Below, one piece after another: positions 27,452 through 35,762 of a stretch of 64,000 nt of DNA. The stretch lies in assembly GCF_038789205.1 (NCBI RefSeq), contig NZ_CP128355.1, positions 558,001 through 622,000 of the forward strand. Direction: 5' to 3'. Source of the stretch: Staphylococcus hsinchuensis (GTDB lineage: Bacteria; Bacillota; Bacilli; Staphylococcales; Staphylococcaceae). Each line of letters opens with the position of its first letter. Position 1 is the stretch's first letter. The translations under genes were made by a program, and so were the position numbers. The notes below the pieces were generated by a model. It was not told where the DNA came from, ran no database searches, and was given only the letters and a program-made list of their open reading frames with translations.

Positions 27452-28237
27452 TTAGTAAATAGAGAATATCAAATCAGTTTTTAACTGATCTTGCGTTTCA
27501 TGAATATCTAAATTATCTAATTTGTTTACAATTGATTGTTGTACTGCTTTAGCTTCTGATTCGGTATTAACTTTTGCAGAAAGTTCTACAACATTTTTGT
27601 TACCAATTTCCCAGTTTTCAATTTTAACGTTATTGTCATCAATTTTACCTTTATGACGTTCGAAATGCACAGGACCAACTGCTTTCGGATCATTGATCTT
27701 GTTTAATAGCGCGTCATACGGTGAAGATGCAAAAGACTTTAACGACTTCAGGCTATCTGAAGCATTTGGTAGTTCTGTTCCATCTAAATTCAAATCTTCT
27801 TCCGATTCTTTAGTGACACTTAAAGTTTGTTTATTTTCACCATATTCAACTTCAAACTCATCACCATCAAAACCATCTGCTTTAGCTTGATTTATCGCAG
27901 CATCAACATTGCCATTTTCGATTGGATATCTTTTCTTATATTGATATTTATGTGTGTCATCATTTTCTGACTTTCTGACACGATATGTAACACCATTTTG
28001 GTGATTTGATTCATTCTGATCATCAATATACTGTACGTTGAAGTCCTCATCTTTGTCTTCAGAACCTAACTTTTCTAAAATATCGTGATCAATATGTCTA
28101 TTATCCTTAACAACTTTATCCGCATCTGCAAAAACCTTCACTTCATACTGATCAGCCGCCGCATGTGCTTTACCTATAGGTAACAAAAACGCACAAGTTG
28201 TCGCCACCGCCATACCTTTAACTAAAATTGATTTCAA
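27452..28237 (-). CDS. Secreted protein of unknown function
   Basis: The TTG at 28237 is chosen because GGAGGTGG lies just upstream; a GTG at 28252 would sit inside that ribosome site. The product is about 261 residues with a clear signal peptide (KSILVKGMAVATTCAFLLPIGKAHA) and no membrane anchor. The mature part is acidic with beta-strand patterns rich in charged residues, for example VTYRVRKSEN and KYQYKKRYP, which recall CYTH-type tunnel folds only weakly. I do not recognise the family. It is a single gene with its own terminator, so it is probably an exported product of a monocistronic message. Confidence 0.75.
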   Translation of the reverse strand: MKSILVKGMAVATTCAFLLPIGKAHAAADQYEVKVFADADKVVKDNRHIDHDILEKLGSEDKDEDFNVQYIDDQNESNHQNGVTYRVRKSENDDTHKYQYKKRYPIENGNVDAAINQAKADGFDGDEFEVEYGENKQTLSVTKESEEDLNLDGTELPNASDSLKSLKSFASSPYDALLNKINDPKAVGPVHFERHKGKIDDNNVKIENWEIGNKNVVELSAKVNTESEAKAVQQSIVNKLDNLDIHETQDQLKTDLIFSIY

Positions 28238-28374
28238 TTTCGCCACCTCCACCCTACACTGTAAAATAACTTTGTAATTCCCATATTGTTAAATTATTAA
28301 AGAAAACCTAACTTTTATTAGATAATTGAATATAAATCTATAAAAAATCTATATTGGGTTAAAGTTTAATAAAA

Positions 28375-28405
28375 AAACTTGGCTGTTCTTTATACAGCCA
28401 AGTTT
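28375..28405 (-). terminator. Terminator of the DUF4064 gene
   Basis: AAACTTGGCTGT / ACAGCCAAGTTT hairpin followed on the minus strand by T-rich sequence (TTTATT). Confidence 0.9.
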
Positions 28406-28441
28406 AGTTAATATAAAATTGTTGTTACTATCAATTCAATA

Positions 28442-29197
28442 TTAGTATTTATACGGGTCGTCATCTACTTTTTTGTCATAATCAGATTTGTCTTGTGCAA
28501 AGCTATCATTACTTTGAGCATCCGATTGACGATGATTATTCTGGTCAAAATCGCGACGTTCATGATTATCTTGTTCGAAATCACGGCGTTCATTGTTGTC
28601 TCGATTTAAATCACGATTTTGGTCATTATTTTGATTAAACTCATTACGTTGGTTGTCTTGATTGTTGCGGTTAAAGTCATTGTTGTTATTGTTTTCGTAG
28701 CTATTATTATGATTTGGATTATAATCGTTATTTCTGTTTTGGTTTAAGTTATTATTGTTATGAGTTGAATTTTGGTAATGATCGTTAGAATATCCATTTG
28801 AGTCATAAATAGATTGCTTTGGCTTTCTAACTAATAGCATAATTCCTGAGATTAACCAGAAAATACCTGCACTAAAGATAGATAAAATACCAATTATAAT
28901 TAAAATAATACCTGACATTTTGTTCTTTTTGCCAATTTTAATTGCTGCAAAAATCGCTAATGCTAATATAATAAGGCCACCAATTAATAATGCAATAAAT
29001 ATGCCAGTCATCATTCCAACTGCTGCCTCTGCATCAGCTGGTGTGCTTCCTTCAGAAATAATACTTTGCTTTGCTGAAGAACCACCAACACTAAATGCAA
29101 ATAAAAAGAATATTATGGATAGTAAAGAAAGTACATGGAAACCTACACCAATCCATGCTAATACACGTTCTGCCGTTCGTTTAATCATGTTAGACAT
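28442..29197 (-). CDS. DUF4064-type membrane protein with Asn-rich tail
   Basis: 251 residues. The N-terminal 125 residues have three to four membrane segments with the glycine/isoleucine-rich layout of DUF4064 staphylococcal proteins (residues 12-35, 65-85, 95-125). Residues 130-251 are an Asn/Asp/Arg/Gln low-complexity tail with repeats such as NNERRDFEQDNHERRDF. The tail is presumably outside or in the cytosol as a flexible region. The function is unknown. Repeat-rich DNA here (28500-28790) may vary in length between strains. Confidence 0.75.
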   Translation of the reverse strand: MSNMIKRTAERVLAWIGVGFHVLSLLSIIFFLFAFSVGGSSAKQSIISEGSTPADAEAAVGMMTGIFIALLIGGLIILALAIFAAIKIGKKNKMSGIILIIIGILSIFSAGIFWLISGIMLLVRKPKQSIYDSNGYSNDHYQNSTHNNNNLNQNRNNDYNPNHNNSYENNNNNDFNRNNQDNQRNEFNQNNDQNRDLNRDNNERRDFEQDNHERRDFDQNNHRQSDAQSNDSFAQDKSDYDKKVDDDPYKY

Positions 29198-29239
29198 CCC
29201 CTTTTAGTTTTTATCTTTCTTAAGTTTAATAATATTAAA

Positions 29240-29362
29240 TTAAACAATTTTATTCAATAGTTTTTCAATTTCTTTATCTTTATTTTCGTACCAATCGATA
29301 GACCAAATACGGTGAATCTCCCACCCTCGTTGCGTTAAGGTGTTAGATTGAATGATTTTTTT
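29240..29362 (-). pseudogene. 3' remnant of a helicase-nuclease (MTES_1575-like) gene
   Basis: The frame reads NTLTQRGWEIHRIWSIDWY then ENKDKEIEKLL to a stop. GW-x-(I/V)HRIWS-x-DW is the characteristic C-terminal end of the very-short-patch-repair-like nuclease domain at the tail of large DUF4011/DUF3320 helicases. Only about 40 codons survive, closed upstream by a TAG. It has no start or ribosome site. The rest of 29198-29880 holds only the hairpin at 29646 and AT-rich spacer. It marks the end of a lost defence-type gene. Confidence 0.65.
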
Positions 29363-29645
29363 CTACAAAGCAAAAATGAAGTAAAAACATAAAATACAGA
29401 AATCAATTAACTGAATATTTCGACTAATTACGTTGTGAAAGCCCTTTTATAAAATGAAATAATTGATAAACTTGATAAATTTACTCAAATATAATTACTG
29501 AAAATTAGACTAAACTTCATCATTATTACAAAATATTTAATATAAATTTATATAAAAAGGTCTTTTTTTTCTATCGATTTTAATATAAAATGTAGGTATG
29601 CGGAGATGAAACATTATTTCATCAATCGCAAAAATTATATAGCCC

Positions 29646-29685
29646 AAAAAAACCGGACCGATGTCTAACATCAGTCCGGTTTTTT
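29646..29685. terminator. Bidirectional terminator in a long gap
   Basis: AAAAAACCGGAC-c-GATGT / ACATC-a-GTCCGGTTTTTT, with A-tract and T-tract flanks on both sides. Confidence 0.9.
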
Positions 29686-29880
29686 CATGTATTTTAGTTA
29701 ATTTGCACTCAATATGCTAACCCCTTCAAAAATTTCGACTAAGTCGTTTTCTATACTAGACATACCTTATTCATTTTAATGATTGTTAAAACTGTCATTT
29801 TTCAGAAATTCGGAAATCGTTACTACATATATTTAATTTTGTTACAATAAAGTTGATAATAAGATATTGGAGGTCGTAGT

Positions 29881-30258
29881 GTGAAGAAACAAATTGAAGT
29901 TGTAGGCGCAGTGATTTTTTCTGAAAATAAAGTGCTGTGCGCTCAAAGAAGTGAAAATATGAGTTTACCTTTAATGTGGGAATTCCCGGGTGGTAAAGTT
30001 GAAAAAAACGAATCTGAAATAGAAGCATTGAAAAGAGAAATTAATGAAGAAATGTTATGTGATGTAGAAGTCGGTGATAAGATTACTTCCACAGCTTACG
30101 AGTATGACTTTGGTATCGTAAATCTTCATACATACAAATGTAAATTACATGAAAAACACCCAACGTTAACAGAGCATAAAGAAATCATTTGGAAAGATAT
30201 TGCAAGTCTAGAAGAATTAGAATGGGCACCTGCAGACATTCCAGCCGTTAAAAAATAA
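29881..30258 (+). CDS. Nudix (MutT-like) hydrolase
   Basis: 125 residues from GTG after GGAGGTCG. The Nudix box runs GGKVEKNESEIEALKREINEE (about 39-59), with the catalytic REINEE intact. The length and opening IEVVGAVIFSENKVLCAQR fit (8-oxo)-dGTP/CTP pyrophosphohydrolases that sanitise the nucleotide pool in the cytosol. It is monocistronic between two hairpins. Confidence 0.88.
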   Translation: MKKQIEVVGAVIFSENKVLCAQRSENMSLPLMWEFPGGKVEKNESEIEALKREINEEMLCDVEVGDKITSTAYEYDFGIVNLHTYKCKLHEKHPTLTEHKEIIWKDIASLEELEWAPADIPAVKK

Positions 30259-30273
30259 TTAATGAGGCTTAAA

Positions 30274-30310
30274 AAGAAAGGTAGGTGACTGTTAGTCATC
30301 TACCTTTCTT
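30274..30310. terminator. Terminator of the Nudix gene
   Basis: AAGAAAGGTAG-g-TGACT / AGTCA-t-CTACCTTTCTT with a 3-base loop, flanked by A and T tracts. Confidence 0.9.
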
Positions 30311-30378
30311 TTAACAATATTATTCCATGAAAATAAGAAGTTGTACTTCTGTACTACATAAATTTCTCGTTTTGTGTC

Positions 30379-30585
30379 TTACCCAAAAAACAAATCTAAA
30401 ATGTCCATAGACTCATTAACGCCTTGTTTATAAAACTCTGTATAACCACAATTTTTGCATGTCACTGTTTTAAAATTATTGTGTTGTATATCAAACATTT
30501 TAGACAACCCTGAGCCAGTCATGGAAACAGTCCCTTCTTCAACTTCTGTATGACCACATTTCATGCAACCTTTTTCGTTTGTCAT
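30379..30585 (-). CDS. Small zinc-ribbon protein (DUF2082 type)
   Basis: 68 residues from ATG 30585 (MTNEKGCMKCG), which has AAAGGACGG upstream; an ATG at 30603 lacks one. Two CxxC knuckles (CMKC and CKNC) bind zinc, with MTGSGLSKMFDIQHNNF between them, the signature of the zinc_ribbon_13/DUF2082 family. It is predicted to bind nucleic acid, and its function is unknown. Confidence 0.82.
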   Translation of the reverse strand: MTNEKGCMKCGHTEVEEGTVSMTGSGLSKMFDIQHNNFKTVTCKNCGYTEFYKQGVNESMDILDLFFG

Positions 30586-30692
30586 AACATTCCGTCCTTT
30601 CAAAATGTTGTATATGATAATTGTAAGACTAGATGAATATACTCACAACTAATTATGCAATTTGTATCAACGATCTATTCCAGCTTTTCATT

Positions 30693-31010
30693 TTACAATT
30701 CACTCACTTGTCTTACTCTATATTCGAGTTCTTCAAAGTTGATGAAACGTGCTTGGCGATGGATTTCTTTTCCCTCGAAATAAAGGATAACAACGGGCGA
30801 TGTGAAGAGTGAAAGTTGACCTACCGCTTCTGGGATTTCGTTAATCATCATGTAGACACTGGGGATACTATAAGTTTTCGCGAGGTCTTGCACTTTTGGG
30901 AAATCTGCATGGCACACACTACAACCTTCTGACATCACATAGACCATGAAGAAATCTTGTGAGTCCACATTCTGTAATAGCTCATCATAGTTTGTCACTT
31001 TTTCCAACAT
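30693..31010 (-). CDS. Thioredoxin-like protein
   Basis: 105 residues from ATG 31010 (AAAGGAG upstream; the in-frame ATG at 31028 lacks it). It has a thioredoxin fold with active site CSVC (in VMSEGCSVCHAD) and the cis-Pro loop TSPVVILYFEGKE. Non-classical CxxC spacing residues (SV rather than GP) are common in staphylococcal YtpP-like thioredoxins. It is cytosolic and probably acts in thiol exchange. Confidence 0.82.
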   Translation of the reverse strand: MLEKVTNYDELLQNVDSQDFFMVYVMSEGCSVCHADFPKVQDLAKTYSIPSVYMMINEIPEAVGQLSLFTSPVVILYFEGKEIHRQARFINFEELEYRVRQVSEL

Positions 31011-31182
31011 CTTCAACTCCTTTACCACTCATCTTACTGCTCTTGAGTACTGTGTCAATATCGATGCCTATAGGACCTACTGTGCCTGTAAACCTTAAAA
31101 TATACGCATTGTTATCGTACTCCTGAACAAATTAATCCCCCTTTAAAAATGAATATTTCAAAATGGGACTTAATAATCTATT

Positions 31183-31389
31183 TTAAGTTAACAAATAGAA
31201 GACATTTAAGATGAAGACAACTAAGCCTACTATAATCGAAATTTTAAGTAATTTCGCTCCTTTTTCAGCATCATATTTTTTATAATTAATACTACAAATG
31301 ATACTTCCTATCGCAAATAATGGTACTACTACTGTTAATACGATAAAAATCCAAGTCCAGACTTTTAAAGCTTTTCCTGATTTTTCCAT
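31183..31389 (-). CDS. Small two-helix membrane protein
   Basis: 68 residues from ATG 31389, with AAAGGAG 11 bases upstream; an upstream start at 31449 lacks support. It has two hydrophobic helices (about 12-35 and 47-66). It is the last gene of the cluster that begins with the truncated type VII toxin. The family is not recognised. A role as one of several immunity or accessory membrane proteins is possible from context only. Confidence 0.6.
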   Translation of the reverse strand: MEKSGKALKVWTWIFIVLTVVVPLFAIGSIICSINYKKYDAEKGAKLLKISIIVGLVVFILNVFYLLT

Positions 31390-31456
31390 GTTGAATAAAA
31401 CTCCTTTAAACATATAATTTTTTATAAAAACCCAACAATTAAATAGCAATAGCTAA

Positions 31457-32053
31457 CTATTGTAAAATAATTGTTGCGATAATTATCCATATTGTTACTA
31501 CTAATGGCACAAATGTTTTAAATAAGAAAATGCCATACTTTTTCTTTCGATAAATATCTATGATTAACCAGATGAATATTATGATGATACCAAGGAATAT
31601 ATAGACTGGATTCATTGATAGCGCATCAGCTTTTAATTCTGGAACCATGCGTACTTTAGATATAATTAATAAGACAATCGCAATAATGACATAATAGATT
31701 GAGCGAATTCTAGAAGTTTGTAAATCAACTTCTAATTCATCTGCCGCTTCCATTTCAGCTTCAGTCTCGCCATGTTCTTTTTGAATAATGTATTGTAATA
31801 ATTTAGGCTTAATCCAAAAATATTTAATTGCAAAATACATATAAACAAATGATCCATTAATCGTGAAGAAATATATGTTACTCAAATCGTGGCCAAACAA
31901 ATTGCCTGATATAAAGTAAATAGCGATTAAGCCTGTTACAATTCCAATATCTATTAACAACGAGATGAAGGAAAATCCTTCTGATTTAAATAAACTTACA
32001 ACAATAACTGCATAATATAATAAGAATAATCCAATTAGGACAGCGATAACCAT
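31457..32053 (-). CDS. Six-helix membrane protein in the type VII toxin cluster
   Basis: 198 residues with about six hydrophobic segments (2-22, 30-50, 58-75, 113-130, 147-165, 175-195) and an acidic loop (EHGETEAEMEAADELEVD). It resembles the uncharacterised membrane proteins (DUF5079/5080 type) that accompany LXG toxins and the ess locus in staphylococci; this match is tentative. It lies downstream of the two DUF5085-like genes on the same strand. It may be an immunity or accessory component. Confidence 0.6.
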   Translation of the reverse strand: MVIAVLIGLFLLYYAVIVVSLFKSEGFSFISLLIDIGIVTGLIAIYFISGNLFGHDLSNIYFFTINGSFVYMYFAIKYFWIKPKLLQYIIQKEHGETEAEMEAADELEVDLQTSRIRSIYYVIIAIVLLIISKVRMVPELKADALSMNPVYIFLGIIIIFIWLIIDIYRKKKYGIFLFKTFVPLVVTIWIIIATIILQ

Positions 32054-32097
32054 GTGACTAACTCCTCATTTCATACTACGTGCTCAAGTTAAAATAT

Positions 32098-32571
32098 TTA
32101 ATCATTTTCAAATACTTTAGCTTTTACATCAATCCAAGCTCTTTCACCACTATTATCCGTTCTAAAAGTATGATAATAAGGTGATACAAATGTTAGATTA
32201 TTTTCTTTAGCAAATTGTGTCATTTCCTCTAACAAAGCAATTTCATCTTCTATAAAGTTGTTAGAAGTAATTCTGCCTTGTAATAACATACCAATATAAA
32301 AGTATGTTCTATAGTTCAAACTTGCATCTGATTTAAAAGCTTTATTAACAGGTATAAATAGCTCTATATTCATCCTTTTTTGCAAATCGACCTGTGTAAT
32401 AGCAAAATTCAATGGTCCTGTTGGCTTAACACCTTTACTTTCACACAAATCAATAAAATCATTAAATACACTTTGATAGTCATCAGTGGTAATGTCTAAA
32501 TATGTTCTATAGGCAACATTTTTTAACATAATGTTGGAATAGCTATGTTTATTCATAGACATCACCATCAC
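32098..32571 (-). CDS. DUF5085-like protein (copy 2)
   Basis: 157 residues (likely start at MNKHSYSNIML, a few codons in), soluble, alpha/beta. Conserved features shared with the upstream copy are K-G-x-x-PTGP, NIELFIPVN, and PYYH near the end. DUF5085 proteins are encoded with LXG toxins in staphylococcal type VII loci and are thought to assist or partner them; function is not established. The gene overlaps the upstream paralog by 23 bases in a different frame, showing tight packing of the cluster. Confidence 0.6.
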   Translation of the reverse strand: MMVMSMNKHSYSNIMLKNVAYRTYLDITTDDYQSVFNDFIDLCESKGVKPTGPLNFAITQVDLQKRMNIELFIPVNKAFKSDASLNYRTYFYIGMLLQGRITSNNFIEDEIALLEEMTQFAKENNLTFVSPYYHTFRTDNSGERAWIDVKAKVFEND

Positions 32572-33007
32572 TAAGTTCTAATTGAGCATAAATTTCAAAC
32601 GCCGTGCCACCAAAATAATCTACCATAACGTGATAATAAGGTTGGTCTTTAATTTGGAGGTTGTTTTCTTTAGCTGCAAATTCTATTTGGCTATAAACTT
32701 GTTCAAATTCCTCTTCTTCAAAACATTTTTCAGAAAGTGTAGGTCCTACTTCTAACATTTCAATATATTCAATATTTAGTTCTGGTATATCTTTCAATTC
32801 ATCATTTAATGAAATATAAGCAGTATACTCAAATTCCCCAATACCTATTGGTTTTCTTTGAAACACAATAGGTCCAGTGGGATAAATATCTTTGTCCTTG
32901 AAAAATTCATTAACAGTATCAAGCCCTTCAATCCAGTCATCATCTTCATCAATGTCAAAAGTGATTTTCACACAAAAAGGCATGACTAACATTCCAAGTT
33001 CCATCAT
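32549..33007 (-). CDS. DUF5085-like protein (copy 1)
   Basis: 152 residues, acidic, soluble, with PTGPIVFQRKPIG, FEYTAYISLND and QPYYHVMVDYFGG matching the second copy. The two copies are distant paralogs. It overlaps the upstream membrane-protein gene by 4 bases (33004-33007) and the downstream copy by 23. Tandem DUF5085 copies beside an LXG toxin suggest a duplicated partner or adaptor. No catalytic motif is visible. Confidence 0.6.
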   Translation of the reverse strand: MMELGMLVMPFCVKITFDIDEDDDWIEGLDTVNEFFKDKDIYPTGPIVFQRKPIGIGEFEYTAYISLNDELKDIPELNIEYIEMLEVGPTLSEKCFEEEEFEQVYSQIEFAAKENNLQIKDQPYYHVMVDYFGGTAFEIYAQLELSDGDVYE

Positions 33008-33666
33008 TCTCCACCTTCTTCAGTAGGATTCTTTAATTTTTTAAAATATTCACCGAGATAAGCATAAGGGGTTATTATAAATAAATGGGCACCAAATAGT
33101 ACCAATAAACTAACCCAAATAAATTTATTTGATTCATCCTGCCCGGCTGGTACAATAAATCCTATATAAGCTAAATAAATAAAAGGAATAATAATTATTA
33201 TAAAGCCTATATAAGTAAATAATTTCAATTTAAATAATTTAGTTACTTCGAATGCTCTTCCTAACACCAAATGTGAACCAAACCAAGAAATAATTACACT
33301 TAATGCCAACCGTAACCAAATATCAAACACTTCATGATACTGAAGTTCAGCAGCAAAAATATAAATTGTACTTGTAGCTAGTGGTATCACGAATGCTGCC
33401 AATATGGTAATAACTAAATATCTGATAGCTGTCATTTTGGAATTTTTTACTTTTAGCACTCTTCGTTCCTGTATAAGTGATAAAATTACAAATAATATCC
33501 ATAAAAATATAAACACTTTTAAATATAAAGGTATCGATGTATCTAAATCTTTTTTTATTGTGAAATATGGGATAATGTAAAAAATTGAAATAATTATATT
33601 TAAAACTAATGAATATGGCGTTAAATAAGCCATCTTTAAATGTTGTAAAATTTCTTTTGTATTCAT
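33004..33666 (-). CDS. Membrane protein, candidate immunity factor of the LXG toxin
   Basis: 220 residues, six to seven hydrophobic helices with short loops. It starts 15 bases after the toxin gene and overlaps the DUF5085 gene by 4 bases. TspA-type membrane toxins are neutralised by multi-pass membrane proteins (TsaI, DUF443) encoded directly after them. This protein occupies the same position but does not show the DUF443 start, so it would be a different family. Function as immunity is inference from position and topology. Confidence 0.6.
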   Translation of the reverse strand: MNTKEILQHLKMAYLTPYSLVLNIIISIFYIIPYFTIKKDLDTSIPLYLKVFIFLWILFVILSLIQERRVLKVKNSKMTAIRYLVITILAAFVIPLATSTIYIFAAELQYHEVFDIWLRLALSVIISWFGSHLVLGRAFEVTKLFKLKLFTYIGFIIIIIPFIYLAYIGFIVPAGQDESNKFIWVSLLVLFGAHLFIITPYAYLGEYFKKLKNPTEEGGE

Positions 33667-33680
33667 AAATTTAATCTCCT

Positions 33681-35222
33681 TTATGTAAATGCAGTTTTAA
33701 AACCTGATGTTACACTCTTCCACGCGCTAGCTCCGCCTTCTTTAATTTTATTAACCCCCGCATTTATACCATCTTTAGCCAATTGTGTTGCTGATTTGTT
33801 AAGGCCAGGTATTTTCATATCCATTAGCGTTCCTACTACAGCTCCGAATACAGCTCCAGTTAAAGTACCTACGACTGGCACTGGTATTGCAGTTCCTATA
33901 GCTGCTCCAGCTGCAGCACTACCACCAATAGCAGCTAAATCAACCCCCATCCCAATAGCTTTTTCTTGTCCTGATTTTTTATCTAAGTTATCAGTTATAG
34001 CAGAAACAACTGCTAAGGGTTTTAACACTTTGCCACCTAGTTTCGTTAATTTACCTAACTTGCCTAGTACATTATTACTTTTGAATTCTTTTGCGAATCC
34101 TTTTGTTCTACCTTTAACATCATCGTTCCAATATTTTTTAATATTATTTTTGGCAGCTGTTTTAGATTTGAAATTTTCTTTCTTTAAAAATGCATTTCTA
34201 AAGTTTTCACCAGTAAATGTATTCTTAAATTCTGTACTTGCTGCTTTTTTCATTTCTGCAGTATCAAAAAACTTTTTACTTTCACTAAAAGTAAATTGGA
34301 AGTTTTTCTCTTTTAAACTTCGCCGTAAAACTTCTGCACTTTGGCTATCGTAATTCTGTACTTTTGACATCCATGTAACTAAATTTCCCTTTTTAAAAGG
34401 GTTGTTTTTTGTAAATTCTCCTGCATGTTTTAAAACATTTTTAACTTTTATGTTACCTCTGTCAGTATTTAATACGGTAGCCATTTTACTTAGACGTTTT
34501 TGATCCATATTATTTATAATCTGATTTATATCTCTCACTTTAATATATTTCTTGAACCCTCTATATGCACTCCCATCGCCTACTTGCTTTACTGCAAAAT
34601 ATTCTTGCCCTGCTTGTTTCATTGCTTGATATGATTTATGGCTTAATCCAGGCATATCATATATTTTTTCACTTGTCGTTTCCATAAACTTCTGCCATCT
34701 TATTAGAGTTTCACTTGTTTTGTGTCTTGCTTTAGCATTTTCAATTTTTTTACTAGTAGAGCTAATTCGTGAACGATTGGGTGATAAATTTTTCACATAA
34801 GAACTTAACCCATCTAACTCAGTAATTAAATTATCTGTTCTATCACCATCTATTGAATTATTCGCATCGAAATCTGTTAATTTTTCAATAGTCTTATCAA
34901 TATGCTTATCCAAGTCTTGTTTTTCATTATCAAAACGATCTAATTTAATTTTTTTAGCAGTAGTTAAATGTGAAACGTTAGATATGGCATTATTTGCATG
35001 GTCACCCGACTCATTAACACCCTTCAAGATATTTTTGAGTTCTCTTTGGTATTTATTAATTTGGTCTTCAACCAATATAGCTGAATGACTATTGTCGACT
35101 TCGCCTTCAAATTTTTTAATTGATTTAGAAATATCAGATTTGAATCTTTTGTTTATTTTTTCTATATCTTTTATGGTTTTTAAATGAAAGGTTTGGGTAG
35201 TTGAAACATAAAATAAAGAATT
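33681..35222 (-). pseudogene. LXG/TspA-like type VII secretion toxin, 5' truncated
   Basis: The frame is open from 35222 to the stop at 33681 (about 513 codons), with no ATG near its head; the first usable start is a TTG at 35075 giving 464 residues. Residues 1-115 are coiled-coil helices of the LXG type but lack the usual N-terminus. The C-terminal half is basic, then has a glycine zipper (about 375-417: GMGVDLAAIGGSAAAGAAIG, GTLTGAVFGAVVGTLM) like the membrane-depolarising S. aureus TspA. The sequence before 35200 switches abruptly to a Csa1 gene on the other strand, so the 5' end was lost by recombination. Confidence 0.7.
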
Positions 35223-35530
35223 TTAAGTTTTTCTCACAATATGCAAATTTTAAAGAACTATCAAACTATGACCAAAATAATATTTCATATAATCCTAATG
35301 TACCAATGTATTCTGTAGAATATCAACTTTCAAACGATGATTACAATGTTAAACAATTACGAAAACACTATGATATTCCTTCCAATAAAGCACCAAAACT
35401 TGAATTGAGTGGAACTGGAAATTTAGAAGGTTCCTCAGTCGGATACAAAAAAGTAGAATATTTATTCATACGAAGCAAACAAAAACTTGTCAAATCAAAT
35501 GACTATATTAAATATCAGCCTACGAGGTGA
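35201..35530 (+). pseudogene. C-terminal fragment of a Csa1-family tandem lipoprotein gene
   Basis: 109 codons matching the C-terminal half of the intact neighbour at 35763, for example [20 protein letters not shown] and [12 protein letters not shown]. The signal peptide and the MYPIKNLEDLYDKEG domain are missing. The codon before the nominal TTG start is TAG, and homology begins exactly there. It is therefore a truncated paralog created by the same rearrangement that cut the toxin gene. Confidence 0.8.
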
Positions 35531-35534
35531 GCAT

Positions 35535-35747
35535 ATGTTTAATAAGAATACAAAATTTCGAATAGACCCTAAAAATTTAACTGCAAATTCCGAAACAATG
35601 AGTGTTGTTTCAATGATTAGTTATGAAATTGAAAAAGCTAAGTTTTATGGCGTATCAGATAGAGAAATTCTTGCTCAATTTGATGAAATAAAAGACGAAC
35701 ATCGTTTTCCAAATAACATTGAATATTTGAATAGTTACCAATTTTAG
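35535..35747 (+). CDS. Small protein between tandem lipoprotein genes
   Basis: 70 residues from the ATG at 35535 (MFNKNTKFRIDPKNLT), with GAGGTGA overlapping the stop of the preceding fragment; a frame opening at 35487 has no ribosome site. It is soluble, acidic and helical (MISYEIEKAKFYGVSDREIL). I do not recognise it by name. Similar short genes sit between tandem lipoprotein genes in staphylococci, so it is probably part of that gene array. Confidence 0.6.
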   Translation: MFNKNTKFRIDPKNLTANSETMSVVSMISYEIEKAKFYGVSDREILAQFDEIKDEHRFPNNIEYLNSYQF

Positions 35748-35762
35748 AAATGGTGTGAATTT

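Noticed and set aside
28500..28790. CRISPR-like or satellite repeat array
   Set aside because: The short repeats encode an Asn/Asp-rich protein tail in frame; there are no regular repeats with spacers.
29646..29685. Terminal inverted repeat of an insertion sequence
   Set aside because: It is an ordinary bidirectional terminator with A and T tracts; no transposase and no paired end was found.
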